Counted from the first letter of the stretch, positions 24,542-33,633 are shown. The stretch: DNA of 64,000 nt from Chromatiaceae bacterium (GCA_013426805.1 JACDZG010000015.1:1-64000); one strand, 5' to 3'. Notes: generated from the sequence alone by a model not told the origin. Program-made: numbers and translations.

Positions 24542-27500
24542 TGGCCGCGGAGCATTCCACCTTCACGCCCGGCCAACTCAGCCCGGCGACCCTGGAGGCC
24601 CTGTTCGTCGTCCGCGAGCCCCTGGTGCGCGGGATCATGGACGGCATCCGCGCGAGCGCCGCGAGCGGCAACAAGCACCAGCGCCTGCTGATCGGTCCGC
24701 GCGGCAGCGGCAAGAGTCATCTGGTCGCACTGGTTTATCACCGGGTGCGGGCCGACCGCGAACTCGCGGCCCGGCTGCGCATCGCCTGGCTGCCGGAGGA
24801 CCCCTACGCGGTCGGCTACGCGGGCTTGCTGACGCTCGTGCTGCGGCGGCTGCGTCAGGACGAAGGGGACCTCGACTGGCTCGATGCCCGGCTGGAGGCG
24901 ATCCTGGACCTGGCCGCGCTGCCGCAGCAGGAGTCGGCGCTGGAAGACCTGCTGTTACAGGCGGTCGACGGCCGCACCCTGCTGTTGATCATCGAGAACC
25001 TGGACGAACTGTTCGGCGCACTGCGCGAGGACGGTCAGCGCAAGCTCCGCGCCTTCATCCAGAATCATGGCCTGGTCAGCATCCTGGCCAGCACCACCAG
25101 CCTTACCGCCGATCTGAGCGGGCGCAAGAAGACCTTCTACGGTTTCTTTCGCAGCCACACGCTGGAACCCTTCGGGGTCGCCGAGGCCGCGGATATGCTG
25201 GCGCGGCTGGCGCAGCACAAGGGCGATCACGACCTCGCCAACCTGATCCTGAGCCCGCTCGGTCTGGCGCGGGTGCGCGCCCTGCACTATCTGGCCGGCG
25301 GCAACCCGCGGGTCTACAAGTTCTTCTTCGACTTCCTGACCTGCGACTCGCTCGATGACCTGGTGGCGCCTTTCATGGGGCTGATGGAGTCGCTCACCCC
25401 CTACTATCAGGCCCGCATGAGCCGGCTGCCGCCCTTGCAGCGCGGCATCATCGACACTCTGCGCCGGCTGCGCGGGGCCGTTCCGGTCAAGGAGATCGCC
25501 CGCCAGGTCATGGCGACCTCTCAGACCGTCTCGGCCCAACTCGCCAAACTGGTCGACCTGGGCGATGTGATGCGGGCCGATTCGCTCGGCCGGTCCAATT
25601 ATTACGAACTGCGCGAGCCGCTGATGCGGCTGTGTCTGGAGGTCAAGGAACAGCGCGGCGAGCCGGTCGGGCTCTTCGTGCAGTTCCTGCGGGTTTGGTA
25701 CTCGCAGACCGAGCTCGACCGGCTGGCCGACCCGGACGGGGAGGCCGCGGCGGATGCCCGCTTGCGCGAGGCGGCGGCGCGCGCCCGGGCCGAGGCGGAC
25801 CCCCTGCGCTCGGCCCTGGAGCGGGCCTTCTCCGAGCACTATGGCGCGGGTCATTTCGAGGCCGCGCTCGCCGAGGCCGAGTGTGCCATTGCGCGGGACC
25901 CGAACGACGCCGCCGACTGGCGGCGCAAGGTCTGGTGTCTGGAGGCGCTGGGCCGGTCCGCCGAGGACCAACTGGCCTGCTGGGTGCAGGTGAGCCGGAT
26001 CGATCCGGATGACTGGTCGGGTTGGAACCGGCAAGGTGCGATCCTGGCGGAGTTGGGCCGGATCGACGAGGCACTGGCGGTAACGGCACGGGCCGTCGCG
26101 CTGAAGCCGGATGATCCGGTATTGAACCGCAATCATGCTTGGGATCTGAAACAGACCAAGCGGTTTGCCGAGGCCCGGAAGTATTGGCAAAAGGCCATAG
26201 ACCTTGCGGGTCAGCCAAAAACCGCGGCGGATTGGGACCAACGGGGCTATGACCTGTGGGCCATGGATCAGCACGATGAAGCGCTGGGCGCTTTTCGCCA
26301 GGCATTGGTCCTGGAGCCGCGGCGCACCGCCGTTTGGGCGCACCTGGTTAGCGCGCTGCAGGATCAGGGGCGCTACCGGCGGATTCATCAGCTGGCGGAA
26401 CGTGCGGCGGACCTGATGCCGCAGGAATCGGCACTCCATGTCCATGTGGGCATCGCAAAGGGAAGCCTTGGTGATTTCGACGGGGCCTTGGCCTGCTTCC
26501 AACGGGCACTGGATCTGGTCTCTGATGTCGACGGTAAGGGCGAGCCGGTGACCTTATGGCAGGCGGTCTGCCTGGCCCAGGTCGGTCGACACGGTGAGGC
26601 ACTGGCGTTGCTCGCGCCGCCCCAGCCGCCCCAGCCGGCCTATTCAACACGGCAGGAGTTCCAACGCGCCCTGCTCGAGGCCGACACCCTGCTATGGCTG
26701 GACCGCTGGGACGAGGGTCGCGACGCACTGGATCGGCTGTTGGCCGAGTCCCGCCCGCCGGCCTGGACCAGTCGGGAACTGTGGGTGATCGGGTCACTCG
26801 TCCTGCGCACCCAGAACCCCCAGGTCTGGCGCCGCTTCATCACGCTCTGGCTGGATTGCTTCGCCCGAGACGGCCGACTCACCGAGCTCGGCGAGGCCCT
26901 GGTCCGCAGCCTGCGCCAATGCGCCGTCGCCTGGGCGACCGACCAGACCACCCAGGCCTGGTACGCCGCCTGGCGCGACCTGGCCGGCGACCGGCCAGAA
27001 CTCGCCCTGCCGCTGCGCCTGCTGGCGGCCGGGGTGGCGTACCGGGCGGACCGTGATCCCCGCGCCCTGCTCGACCTGCCGCGGGAGGAACGGGGGCTGT
27101 TGGAGCCCTGGCTGATCAATCTCTACCAGGACCAGCCGGACCAGACCGACCGCGATCTGGATGACCTGCTCCAGCGCGTCGCCGCCCGCTTGGACCAGGA
27201 GGCGCGGCAGGCCCAGGCGCGGGCCTACTGGGAGGCACCGGCCCCGCCCCCCGGCCAAATCGACCTGGACGCCGTGTTGGCCGACTATGGCGCCCCGCCC
27301 GCGCCCGGTCCGGCCCAGTTGCTGCCCGGCCCCTGGGAGACCCTGGACCGCACCGACGCCGCGGCCCTGCTGCGGCGGCTGGCCGAGCGATGCGCGGATG
27401 GCGCCCGGGCGCTGGCCCGACCGGGCCTGCGGGTCCTGGCCGTCCTTCGCTGCCATCCGGGCTTCAGCGATCAGGACCTGTATCAGGTCCAGGTCCTGGA

Positions 27501-27981
27501 TGGTCCGCGACCGGGCGCACTGGACCTGCTGGCCGGGGCCGCGGAGCCCCGCCTGCTGGATGGCCTGGCCCAGACCCTGTTCGATCTGGTGAAGTCCGGC
27601 ATCATCCGCCTCGACACTCCGGAGGCTCAGTCGGACTACGCGCGGTTCTATTCTAATGTTCTGCGGGTCGAGGCGGGGCGGTTCCAGGTCATCGACGGTC
27701 TGGACGATCTCCCGCTCGCCGCGCCGCCGCCCGAGGCGCAGGCCGTGCATCCCTGGGAACTGGAGCGCGTGGATCCGGACGGCCGGCCGGTCTATGCCGG
27801 GACCATCCTGTACGGGCCCCGCCTGTTCCGCGCGACCTTGACTTTGCACCCGGGGTTGGGGCGGGTCGAGTTGCTCGCCGATGAGCCCATCGCGGAAGTC
27901 CTGCCGATCCGGCGCGAGGGCTTCGATGGCCCCATCCGCTACCTGGCAGAGGCCGGCTCTAAGGCTGCCGCGGTTCCCTGA
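24541..27981 (+). CDS. Large AAA ATPase with MarR-like winged helix and TPR array
   Basis: A protein of 1146 residues. The N-terminal NTPase has Walker A IGPRGSGKSH (about residue 52) and Walker B LLLIIENLDELF (about residue 147). A winged helix follows (PVKEIARQVMATSQTVSAQL, residues about 320-375). Residues about 430-670 contain TPR units (DDWSGWNRQGAILAELGRID, ADWDQRGYDLWAMDQHDEAL and others). The last 400 residues are a helical and then mixed domain that I do not recognise. The start ATG overlaps the previous stop. NTPase plus wHTH plus TPR is the plan of STAND-type sensors, in which the repeats bind a trigger; that role is inferred. There is no nuclease or other obvious effector domain. 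Confidence 0.7.
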   Translation: MAAEHSTFTPGQLSPATLEALFVVREPLVRGIMDGIRASAASGNKHQRLLIGPRGSGKSHLVALVYHRVRADRELAARLRIAWLPEDPYAVGYAGLLTLVLRRLRQDEGDLDWLDARLEAILDLAALPQQESALEDLLLQAVDGRTLLLIIENLDELFGALREDGQRKLRAFIQNHGLVSILASTTSLTADLSGRKKTFYGFFRSHTLEPFGVAEAADMLARLAQHKGDHDLANLILSPLGLARVRALHYLAGGNPRVYKFFFDFLTCDSLDDLVAPFMGLMESLTPYYQARMSRLPPLQRGIIDTLRRLRGAVPVKEIARQVMATSQTVSAQLAKLVDLGDVMRADSLGRSNYYELREPLMRLCLEVKEQRGEPVGLFVQFLRVWYSQTELDRLADPDGEAAADARLREAAARARAEADPLRSALERAFSEHYGAGHFEAALAEAECAIARDPNDAADWRRKVWCLEALGRSAEDQLACWVQVSRIDPDDWSGWNRQGAILAELGRIDEALAVTARAVALKPDDPVLNRNHAWDLKQTKRFAEARKYWQKAIDLAGQPKTAADWDQRGYDLWAMDQHDEALGAFRQALVLEPRRTAVWAHLVSALQDQGRYRRIHQLAERAADLMPQESALHVHVGIAKGSLGDFDGALACFQRALDLVSDVDGKGEPVTLWQAVCLAQVGRHGEALALLAPPQPPQPAYSTRQEFQRALLEADTLLWLDRWDEGRDALDRLLAESRPPAWTSRELWVIGSLVLRTQNPQVWRRFITLWLDCFARDGRLTELGEALVRSLRQCAVAWATDQTTQAWYAAWRDLAGDRPELALPLRLLAAGVAYRADRDPRALLDLPREERGLLEPWLINLYQDQPDQTDRDLDDLLQRVAARLDQEARQAQARAYWEAPAPPPGQIDLDAVLADYGAPPAPGPAQLLPGPWETLDRTDAAALLRRLAERCADGARALARPGLRVLAVLRCHPGFSDQDLYQVQVLDGPRPGALDLLAGAAEPRLLDGLAQTLFDLVKSGIIRLDTPEAQSDYARFYSNVLRVEAGRFQVIDGLDDLPLAAPPPEAQAVHPWELERVDPDGRPVYAGTILYGPRLFRATLTLHPGLGRVELLADEPIAEVLPIRREGFDGPIRYLAEAGSKAAAVP

Positions 27982-27995
27982 CACCGGTGCGCCGT

Positions 27996-28028
27996 GTCCG
28001 CGGGGACATGGTCGATCTCCCCGCGGAC
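27996..28028. terminator. Stem-loop between convergent genes
   Basis: GTCCGCGGGGA (27996-28006) and TCCCCGCGGAC (28018-28028) pair perfectly over 11 bp, with an 11-base loop. It lies 14 bases after the ATPase stop and 29 bases past the end of the convergent PLD-family gene. There is no T-run, so it may protect 3' ends or assist termination in both directions. Confidence 0.4.
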
Positions 28029-28057
28029 GCCCGAGGGCCAGGTTTGGCTCAAGTTTT

Positions 28058-29082
28058 TCATGAAAGCACCCGCTTCATCTCGGCAACGATCCGGGTCAAT
28101 GCCATCTCCGTCGTCAAATCCGCCTTTTTCCGCTTGATCCCTGCCGCGACCCGCGCCGCCGCGTCAAAGGCCGCATTCAGCAAAGGCGGCGGAGCCGTAT
28201 CGACCCAGAAGCTGTCGTCGCTGATCTTGCGTTTGACCTCGAAGGGCACGAAGGCTGTGGCCACCTGGTCGTAGATGCTCGGCACGCGCTGGACCGAAAG
28301 GCCCCCGCCCTGCGCAGTGCGCTCCGCAATCAGCCGACGACAGGCGTCGAGTTCCTTCCAGAAATTGTCATCGCCCCCGCCGGACTTTCGGCGCCCGGTG
28401 ATGAACCCATAGGCGGTCCCGAGCGCCACCGCGGCCTGTGCGCGGCCGGACCGCTCGTTGTCCGCCTTCACCTCGGCAACATGGGCTGTGAGTCGAAACT
28501 CCGCGTCAGCCATGTCCTGAAGTCGCGCAACAAAGGGCGCCGTGCGCGACTCGTTCAGCGACCCCTCGGCGATCAGCCGGTTGCCCTGCGCATCCTCGAA
28601 GACAGCCCATTTCTCGTGCACATAGCCGTCCTCGCGCGAATCATAGGGGATGGCCACGCCGGTCTTGCGATGACGGTGTAGCGCCACGCGGATCTCGATG
28701 CAGCCTGCCTTCAGCATCCAGGCCAGTAGACTCAAACCGTTCTCGACCGGTTCCGACCAGGTGTGAGGATCGGCGAGGGCGGCCAGCAGCGTCTCGGCGA
28801 GTTGCCCGCTGTTCTGATGATCGAGGATGACCTGCGCGTCCTTAGGTTCCAGGTCCGCGCCCGCCACCAGTCGCACCCGTCCCGGTGTCCGGCGAGGGCG
28901 GAAAACCCTTGGGACGCCGCGGCGAGCGAAGTCGAGCGGAAGTACCCCGCCACCCGGTCATAGCGCACGGCGGAGCGCAGGACCGGGAGATAGAAGTCCT
29001 GGAGCAGGTCGCTGGTGGTGCTGCGATAGCGCGGCTCCCAGCTACGCTGCTTGAACGACTCCGGCTGGGCGGTGCTCGTCAT
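28058..29082 (-). pseudogene. Frameshifted PLD-family (HKD-type) gene
   Basis: The N-terminal part starts at ATG 29082 (MTSTAQPESFKQRSWEPRYR) and contains VRYDRVAGYFRSTSLAAASQ, the usual entry to PLD-like domains found at the head of some helicases. The frame then shifts near 28876-28890: the continuing family sequence VRLVAGADLEPKDAQVIL is in another frame and runs to 28058. That part holds YVHEKWAVF and IAEGSLNES, the HxK...N(S) half of an HKD site. Together they would be about 340 residues without any helicase. One base change would restore the frame, so it may be a recent mutation or a read error. It begins 16 bases after the HNH gene and so belongs to that operon. Confidence 0.7.
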
Positions 29083-29098
29083 GCTGAGATGATCCGAC

Positions 29099-29908
29099 TC
29101 AGAAAGCCAGGGCCTCGGGCGCCTGAGCAAATAACTCGGCAAGCTCGGGAAGGTGCTGCTGTTGGCGCTTCATCTCGGCCCACACTGTGGCGTGGGGTGC
29201 CGTCCGAAACCCATTCCCCAGGCGCGCCAAGTCACTTGGCGAAGCGCCTGCTTCCCGTTGCTGGACGAACTCCCGCAGACGTGCGCGGTAACCGCCGAAG
29301 GCATCGGCCCGCGCGGCGACCAGGAGGTCGCGTTCATTGAGCCGCAAGACCCTGATCGTATACTCGGCACGCAGGTATTCCGGCGTCTGCGGGACGTGCA
29401 GCGGCGTCAGTTGGAAGGTATCGCGGAGATCCAGCATCAGGAAGTCGAACGGATCCTCACGCCGCGGGTCGATTAGGGCCGGAGCGCCTGCCGCCGGCGG
29501 GACGACGGGCGTATCCCGCAGGCGGGAAACGTCGATCAGGCGCGCGTTGGATGGATCGATGACCGCAAACCGGTTGTTCTTCGGCCCGTTGCAGGGGCCG
29601 CAGGCATAGAGATAATTGCGCCAGACGAAGACCAGCTCCGGATAGAGGTCCTTGGGACTGTGGTGCTCCACCTCGTCTGCAGGGGCGTCCTCGCAATACA
29701 TGCAGCGCCCGAGACCCCTGCACATACCGGTCAGGGTAGTGCGCACGGCAGCAAAGGCGAGATTCGTCTTCTTGTTACGGCGACTGAAGAGCGACTTGGC
29801 CGCCGCAACCCGGTCGGCATAGTTGCTCTGCCCGTCAACCTCGGCCTGGTATTGCTCCAGCAACCCGTTCGCCGGGGCGGGAAGCACTGCGTCCGGTATT
29901 CTGATCAT
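29099..29908 (-). CDS. HNH endonuclease, PtuB-like (Septu-type)
   Basis: A protein of 269 residues. The nuclease region near residues 70-115 reads CMYCEDAPADEVEHHSPKDL, then YLYACGPCNGPKNNRF. This gives two CxxC knuckles and an EHH core, the HNH arrangement of PtuB proteins. It follows an ATPase gene of the PtuA kind, with only a TGA-GTG-ATG junction between them; I take the ATG at 29908. In Septu systems PtuA and PtuB together defend against phages, PtuB being the nuclease. The assignment rests on the pairing and the HNH layout. Confidence 0.7.
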   Translation of the reverse strand: MIRIPDAVLPAPANGLLEQYQAEVDGQSNYADRVAAAKSLFSRRNKKTNLAFAAVRTTLTGMCRGLGRCMYCEDAPADEVEHHSPKDLYPELVFVWRNYLYACGPCNGPKNNRFAVIDPSNARLIDVSRLRDTPVVPPAAGAPALIDPRREDPFDFLMLDLRDTFQLTPLHVPQTPEYLRAEYTIRVLRLNERDLLVAARADAFGGYRARLREFVQQREAGASPSDLARLGNGFRTAPHATVWAEMKRQQQHLPELAELFAQAPEALAF

Positions 29909-29911
29909 CAC

Positions 29912-31231
29912 TCAATCGACCCGCGCGGCGACGGTCGGTAGGGCAGCACGGAGTTCCACCTGTTGCTTGCGCTCCGCCTCGTCCAGTCCCTTGATCAGTT
30001 CCTTGTTGTTCAACTGGGCCAGGCGGTCGCGCATACCTTGTGCTGTCGGCGACCGGGTATTCGCCGCCTCCGCGCCGAAGGCGTCGGTGCCGTAAGCGTC
30101 CAGCACGTTGCCGTAGACCACACGCTTGAATTCATTGCCATCCAGCAATCGGGCCTCCTCATTGGTCCCGGAGCGGGGCAGTAGCAGGATCGAGCCGTGC
30201 TCGGCCGCCTGGCAGATCAGGGGGCTGTGGGTGGAGACGATGAACTGGATATTGGGGAAGTGTTCGCAGAGCCAGAATCCGATGCGCTTCTGCCAGGTAG
30301 GGTGCAGGTGGGCGTCGATCTCGTCGATGAGTACAACGCCAGGCACGGTTACCCGAGACACCTGCTCAGGATCGAAAACCCAATCCCAACCGAAGGCAAA
30401 AGTGAGCTGGAAGACCAGATCAAAGACGATACTCAAGATGGATCGATAACCGTCGCTGAGATCGTTGATCGGCAAAGCCACACCGGAAGCGTCCGAAAAC
30501 TCGATCCGGTCTAGTGTTACGCTTTTCAGTCTTACGCGGGAGGGTAATAGTCCTTCTTCATTGACGAGTCCAGTAAAGCGATTTAATAACTGTTGAAAAT
30601 GCGGTTTGAGTGGAAACTGCGGTTTGAATAAAGACTCCGAGTTGCACATGCCCCACCATTTCAGTGAGTCAACGAGTGTATACCCATCATCGAAAAGGGA
30701 TAAATGGCGCGTTAGCCGCTGGAGCGTTTCAGAAAAGGTAGGCTCGGCGGGGCTGCTGCCGCCGGAAAAACGCCGGAAGGCTCCGTAAGAGGCAGAAAAT
30801 CCGTAGCAACCACCGATTTTGTCTCCCCAAAGATTCTTTGCAGGATTTGTTCGCTCGGTCGGCGATTCCAGTGAAACGGCGCTCGCTCTATCTGCGGATC
30901 GTCTCAGCTCTAGAATAACGGGGTGCGGCTCTCCAGAGAGCAGATCTCCTTGGGGCGAGGGAGCTTCATCGATCTCGTCTTTCCACTCGATATCCAACCG
31001 GATTTCGCCGGATTCCGACCCATGCTTTAGCCATGTATCCCAAGCCTGTCGTAAACCATAGGACTCACGCGGCCCCAGCAACGCGACCGCGATCGACTTC
31101 AATAGCGTTGACTTGCCCGATCCGTTATCGCCAAGCACCACATGCCAGCCCTTGGCCTTGTCCGTCGGTATGTCCCAGGTCAGCTCACGAATGGATTTTA
31201 TGTTCTTGATGTGAATCTGGCGGATGTGCAT
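29912..31231 (-). CDS. AAA family ATPase, PtuA-like (Septu-type)
   Basis: A protein of 439 residues. It begins HIRQIHIKNIKSIRELTWDI, then VVLGDNGSGKSTLLKSIA (Walker A, about residue 35), the ABC-type signature INDLSDGYRSI, Walker B GVVLIDEIDAHLHP, and the H-loop FIVSTHSPLI. This is the SMC/OLD-like AAA_21 class. The ATG at 31231 has GGTGAGG upstream; a much longer frame exists but begins with unrelated sequence. It is followed at once by the HNH nuclease gene. ATPase plus HNH in this order is the Septu layout; other AAA-HNH pairs remain possible. No reverse transcriptase is present, so it is not a retron. Confidence 0.7.
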   Translation of the reverse strand: MHIRQIHIKNIKSIRELTWDIPTDKAKGWHVVLGDNGSGKSTLLKSIAVALLGPRESYGLRQAWDTWLKHGSESGEIRLDIEWKDEIDEAPSPQGDLLSGEPHPVILELRRSADRASAVSLESPTERTNPAKNLWGDKIGGCYGFSASYGAFRRFSGGSSPAEPTFSETLQRLTRHLSLFDDGYTLVDSLKWWGMCNSESLFKPQFPLKPHFQQLLNRFTGLVNEEGLLPSRVRLKSVTLDRIEFSDASGVALPINDLSDGYRSILSIVFDLVFQLTFAFGWDWVFDPEQVSRVTVPGVVLIDEIDAHLHPTWQKRIGFWLCEHFPNIQFIVSTHSPLICQAAEHGSILLLPRSGTNEEARLLDGNEFKRVVYGNVLDAYGTDAFGAEAANTRSPTAQGMRDRLAQLNNKELIKGLDEAERKQQVELRAALPTVAARVD

Positions 31232-31368
31232 GACTCGAACCTCACCGGAAGGGCGATAAGCCCCGATTAATCGCCTTCGATTATCACGCACGGTTCCGAG
31301 ATTTGGCGAGCATTTCCCGTAGGCGACACGGATTGGTGTAACAGCGAATACTTTCACACTGGCCGCGA

Positions 31369-31773
31369 TCATTCCCCGCTTGGCACTACTGCGACAGAGC
31401 CGAACTGACGAAAGTGAGAGTCGAAGGCAAAGGCGGTCTGGATGCCGCGGCTGACCATGACGACCTTACTCACACAGTCCGTGAAGCTCCATTGCTTATC
31501 GGAGAACTGCCGATAGACACCCCAGGCCGCGTGGATATCGTCAGGGGATACCAGATGCAATTCGGCCAGTTCTTGGTCGAAGAGTGATTGACCGACACGC
31601 AAAGCGCGTCGATTCTCGCCGCGCATCCGCATCAGGGTTAACAATTCATCGACGACGTAATCGGTGGTCAGCAGCGGCGCCTGGTTACGGACCAACCAAG
31701 CCCGCGCAACCACATGGTCTGCGTCCGCGGGCACGAAAGCGGCGAACCAGGCGCCGGTATCCACGAAAATCAC
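31369..31773 (-). CDS. PIN-domain toxin (VapC-like)
   Basis: A protein of 134 residues. It shows the PIN acidic set: FVDTGAWFAAF (first Asp), DYVVDELLTLMRMRG (Glu), FTDCVSKVVM (Asp), and AFAFDSHFRQFG (Asp). VapC-family proteins are metal-dependent ribonucleases neutralised by an adjacent antitoxin. The gene starts within the stop of the 80-residue gene upstream (ATGA), the standard antitoxin-toxin order. Confidence 0.85.
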   Translation of the reverse strand: MIFVDTGAWFAAFVPADADHVVARAWLVRNQAPLLTTDYVVDELLTLMRMRGENRRALRVGQSLFDQELAELHLVSPDDIHAAWGVYRQFSDKQWSFTDCVSKVVMVSRGIQTAFAFDSHFRQFGSVAVVPSGE

Positions 31774-32012
31774 GGCCGTCGTCCATAGATCTGGGCATCG
31801 TGGTCCCGGTTGGAGAATCCATCGTCCACACTCTCACTGGGGAGGGCATCCAACTCCCGCAGCAGGCCGTCCAGTTGGGCCTTGCGCGCGGCGGGCGGTG
31901 GCGCCGTCTGGTCCCACTGTAAGGCATGGGCCAGAACCTTGATCAGGTGAAGTTTGTCGCGGCGATCCAGGCCCATGATGGCCCGTTCGATCTCGGCTGT
32001 TTGCGGTTGCAT
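31770..32012 (-). CDS. Antitoxin partner of the PIN toxin
   Basis: A protein of 80 residues starting MQPQTAEIERAIMGLDRRDK. It is helical and acidic near the C-terminus (DDGFSNRDHDAQIYG), with no strong helix-turn-helix or AbrB motif. Its size and its 4-base overlap with the PIN gene make it the probable antitoxin. The family is not one I can name with confidence. Confidence 0.7.
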   Translation of the reverse strand: MQPQTAEIERAIMGLDRRDKLHLIKVLAHALQWDQTAPPPAARKAQLDGLLRELDALPSESVDDGFSNRDHDAQIYGRRP

Positions 32013-32090
32013 GGGTGCTTTCCCGGTGTTGTCTGGCCCGAGTTTAGCGGATACCGGGGCTCCCCGTGGGGCGACATGGTCCCGCAGCCG

Positions 32091-32127
32091 CGTAGGATGG
32101 ACAGAGCGACAGCGATGCCCATCAACC
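32091..32127 (+). repeat. Dispersed repeat A, copy 4
   Basis: CGTAGGATGGACAGAGCG, then ACAGCGATGCCCATCAACC, continuing CCCGCCCAAGC. It matches the copies at 15321 and 23066, with one change (GGAC for GGGC) that weakens the 8-bp stem by one pair. It overlaps the stop codon of the AbrB-type gene. Confidence 0.8.
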
Positions 32128-32595
32128 CCCGCCCAAGCCGAAAAGGGCCATGCGCCCCTGGCGCTTGAGGTCCGGGGAACGCGCCTGCGCGGCCCAGACC
32201 TCCAGGAGGTCGAGGATACGCTCAGCGCGTTCGGCGGCATGCTCCTGGAGATAGGCACGGGCGACCGGGATATCGCCCATCGAATTCTCGCCCTCGGACT
32301 CCACCGGGAAGCAGGCGGTGATGACCCAGCCGGCATCGATCGCCTCGTTTCCAACGGGGCGGGCTCGCTCCCAGGCCTCGTCGGTCGGCAGTGGTTCATC
32401 CGGGGCCAGTCCATCAAGCAACTGCGCCAGGGTGTAGGTCGGACGGGCGCAGCCGGCGGGCCGAAGGACGATGCGGCGGCCATCGGTATGGATTTCCAGG
32501 CTGGCGCCTGCCTTCAATCCCAACGCCTCCAGCAAGGGGCTTGGTATCACCACTCCCAGGGAGCCATCCAGTTCACGCAGGATCGCGGTTGTCAT
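32122..32595 (-). CDS. AbrB/MazE-type antitoxin with unusual C-terminal extension
   Basis: A protein of 157 residues. Residues 1-50 form a SpoVT-AbrB swapped-hairpin domain (GSLGVVIPSPLLEALGLKAG). The segment to residue ~90 matches MazE/PemI tails (YTLAQLLDGL...ARPVGNEAI), which normally stop near here with a toxin gene following. Instead the frame runs on for about 65 residues (CFPVESEGENSMGDIPVARA, RAERILDLLEVWA) and stops within repeat A. No MazF/PemK-type toxin is adjacent. It is likely an orphan antitoxin fused by deletion to another small frame. Confidence 0.6.
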   Translation of the reverse strand: MTTAILRELDGSLGVVIPSPLLEALGLKAGASLEIHTDGRRIVLRPAGCARPTYTLAQLLDGLAPDEPLPTDEAWERARPVGNEAIDAGWVITACFPVESEGENSMGDIPVARAYLQEHAAERAERILDLLEVWAAQARSPDLKRQGRMALFGLGGG

Positions 32596-32719
32596 GGTTC
32601 GCCTCCGGTCTGTGTCGGACTGGCCTTGTCGGCCTCTTGGCTGATCGCCCTACTGTGAGGCGGCTTGGCCCAGTTCCGGCAATTCGACCAGTGTAGTTGT
32701 CGCGATCGTCACAATGCAA

Positions 32720-33633
32720 CGGCATCAATGCGCCGGAGCGGCGGCATAAGCCCTTGAGGTCGCCGCTGTCGGGGCCGCCGAGGTCGGCGTTGATGATCGG
32801 CATCAGCTCCGCACTCTCGGTGCGGCTCACCAGCTCGTCGGAGAGGCGCGGGTCGCGCAGATCCAGGTGGCAGGCATGGATCATCGGTGCTGGGACTTGG
32901 CGGCGCCAGAGGTTGGCGACCGTCAGCGCCAGGACGCGCAGCACGCCGCGGGTTCCCTGGAAGCTCTCGACGGTGGCGAGCTTGTCGGTCAGGTAGTCGA
33001 TGAGGGTCGGGTGAAAGGGATAGTGGGCGATCAGACGCGCGCGGTAGGTCTCCTGCCGGGCCTGCTCGGGCAGCAACAGGGCGGTACGCCGGTACATGTC
33101 CAGGTAGGCATCGGCCGTGGTCGCGGCGCCGCCCTGGTCGATCCGGGTGAACAGGCGCCGCGCCAGCACCCGGGAGATTTCCTGGCCGCGGACGGGGACC
33201 ACGGCGGTGGCATCATGCTGGACGACGCTGCGGACCTCACCGTCCGCCGCACGGGCGATCCCGAGCGCTTCCTCTTTGGAGACATCCTGGCCGCAGGCCT
33301 TGGAGACGATATCCAGGATCATCGCAGTCTGGCGGGCAAAGGCATCGCGCTGACTGGCCAGGGTCAGGATCACGGCGAGCCCGGTATGCGCCTTGGCGTA
33401 CTGGAAGAGCGACATCGCCGTCCGAAGCAGTTGCGCAGAACCTGGCGCATGCCCTCCGTGGGGTAGGTCCCCTCGCCGAAGAAAGCCAGCGGGTCCGTGT
33501 AGATGTTCTGCACCACATCGGAATCGCCCCGGTAGTGGTCGATGACCTGCATCAGGTTGGCGGTGAAGATTTCCGGGTTGAGGGTGTCGGCGAGCAGATC
33601 CGCGCGGGGCTGGCAGAATTCCAGAATCGACAT
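32720..33633 (-). pseudogene. Decayed DUF499 ATPase-type gene
   Basis: The start at ATG 33633 gives MSILEFCQPRADLLADTLNP and TEGMRQVLRNCFG, the N-terminus of the DUF499 family. The sequence then jumps near 33415 to another frame holding family-like mid-protein sequence (VILTLASQRDAFARQ, AHYPFHPTLIDYLTDKL, GVLRVLALTVANLW). Homology fades near 32720. An intact DUF499 protein is about 1000 residues; more than two thirds is missing, including the P-loop part. Such ATPases accompany methylases and helicases in phage-resistance islands, so this is a relic of one. Confidence 0.65.

Noticed and set aside
28058-29082. DISARM-type PLD-helicase
   Set aside because: There are no helicase motifs and no other DISARM gene; only a PLD-like part of about 340 residues exists.
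29912-31231. Retron-associated Septu (Eco78-type)
   Set aside because: A retron needs a reverse transcriptase and an ncRNA next to the ATPase/HNH pair; neither is present on either side.
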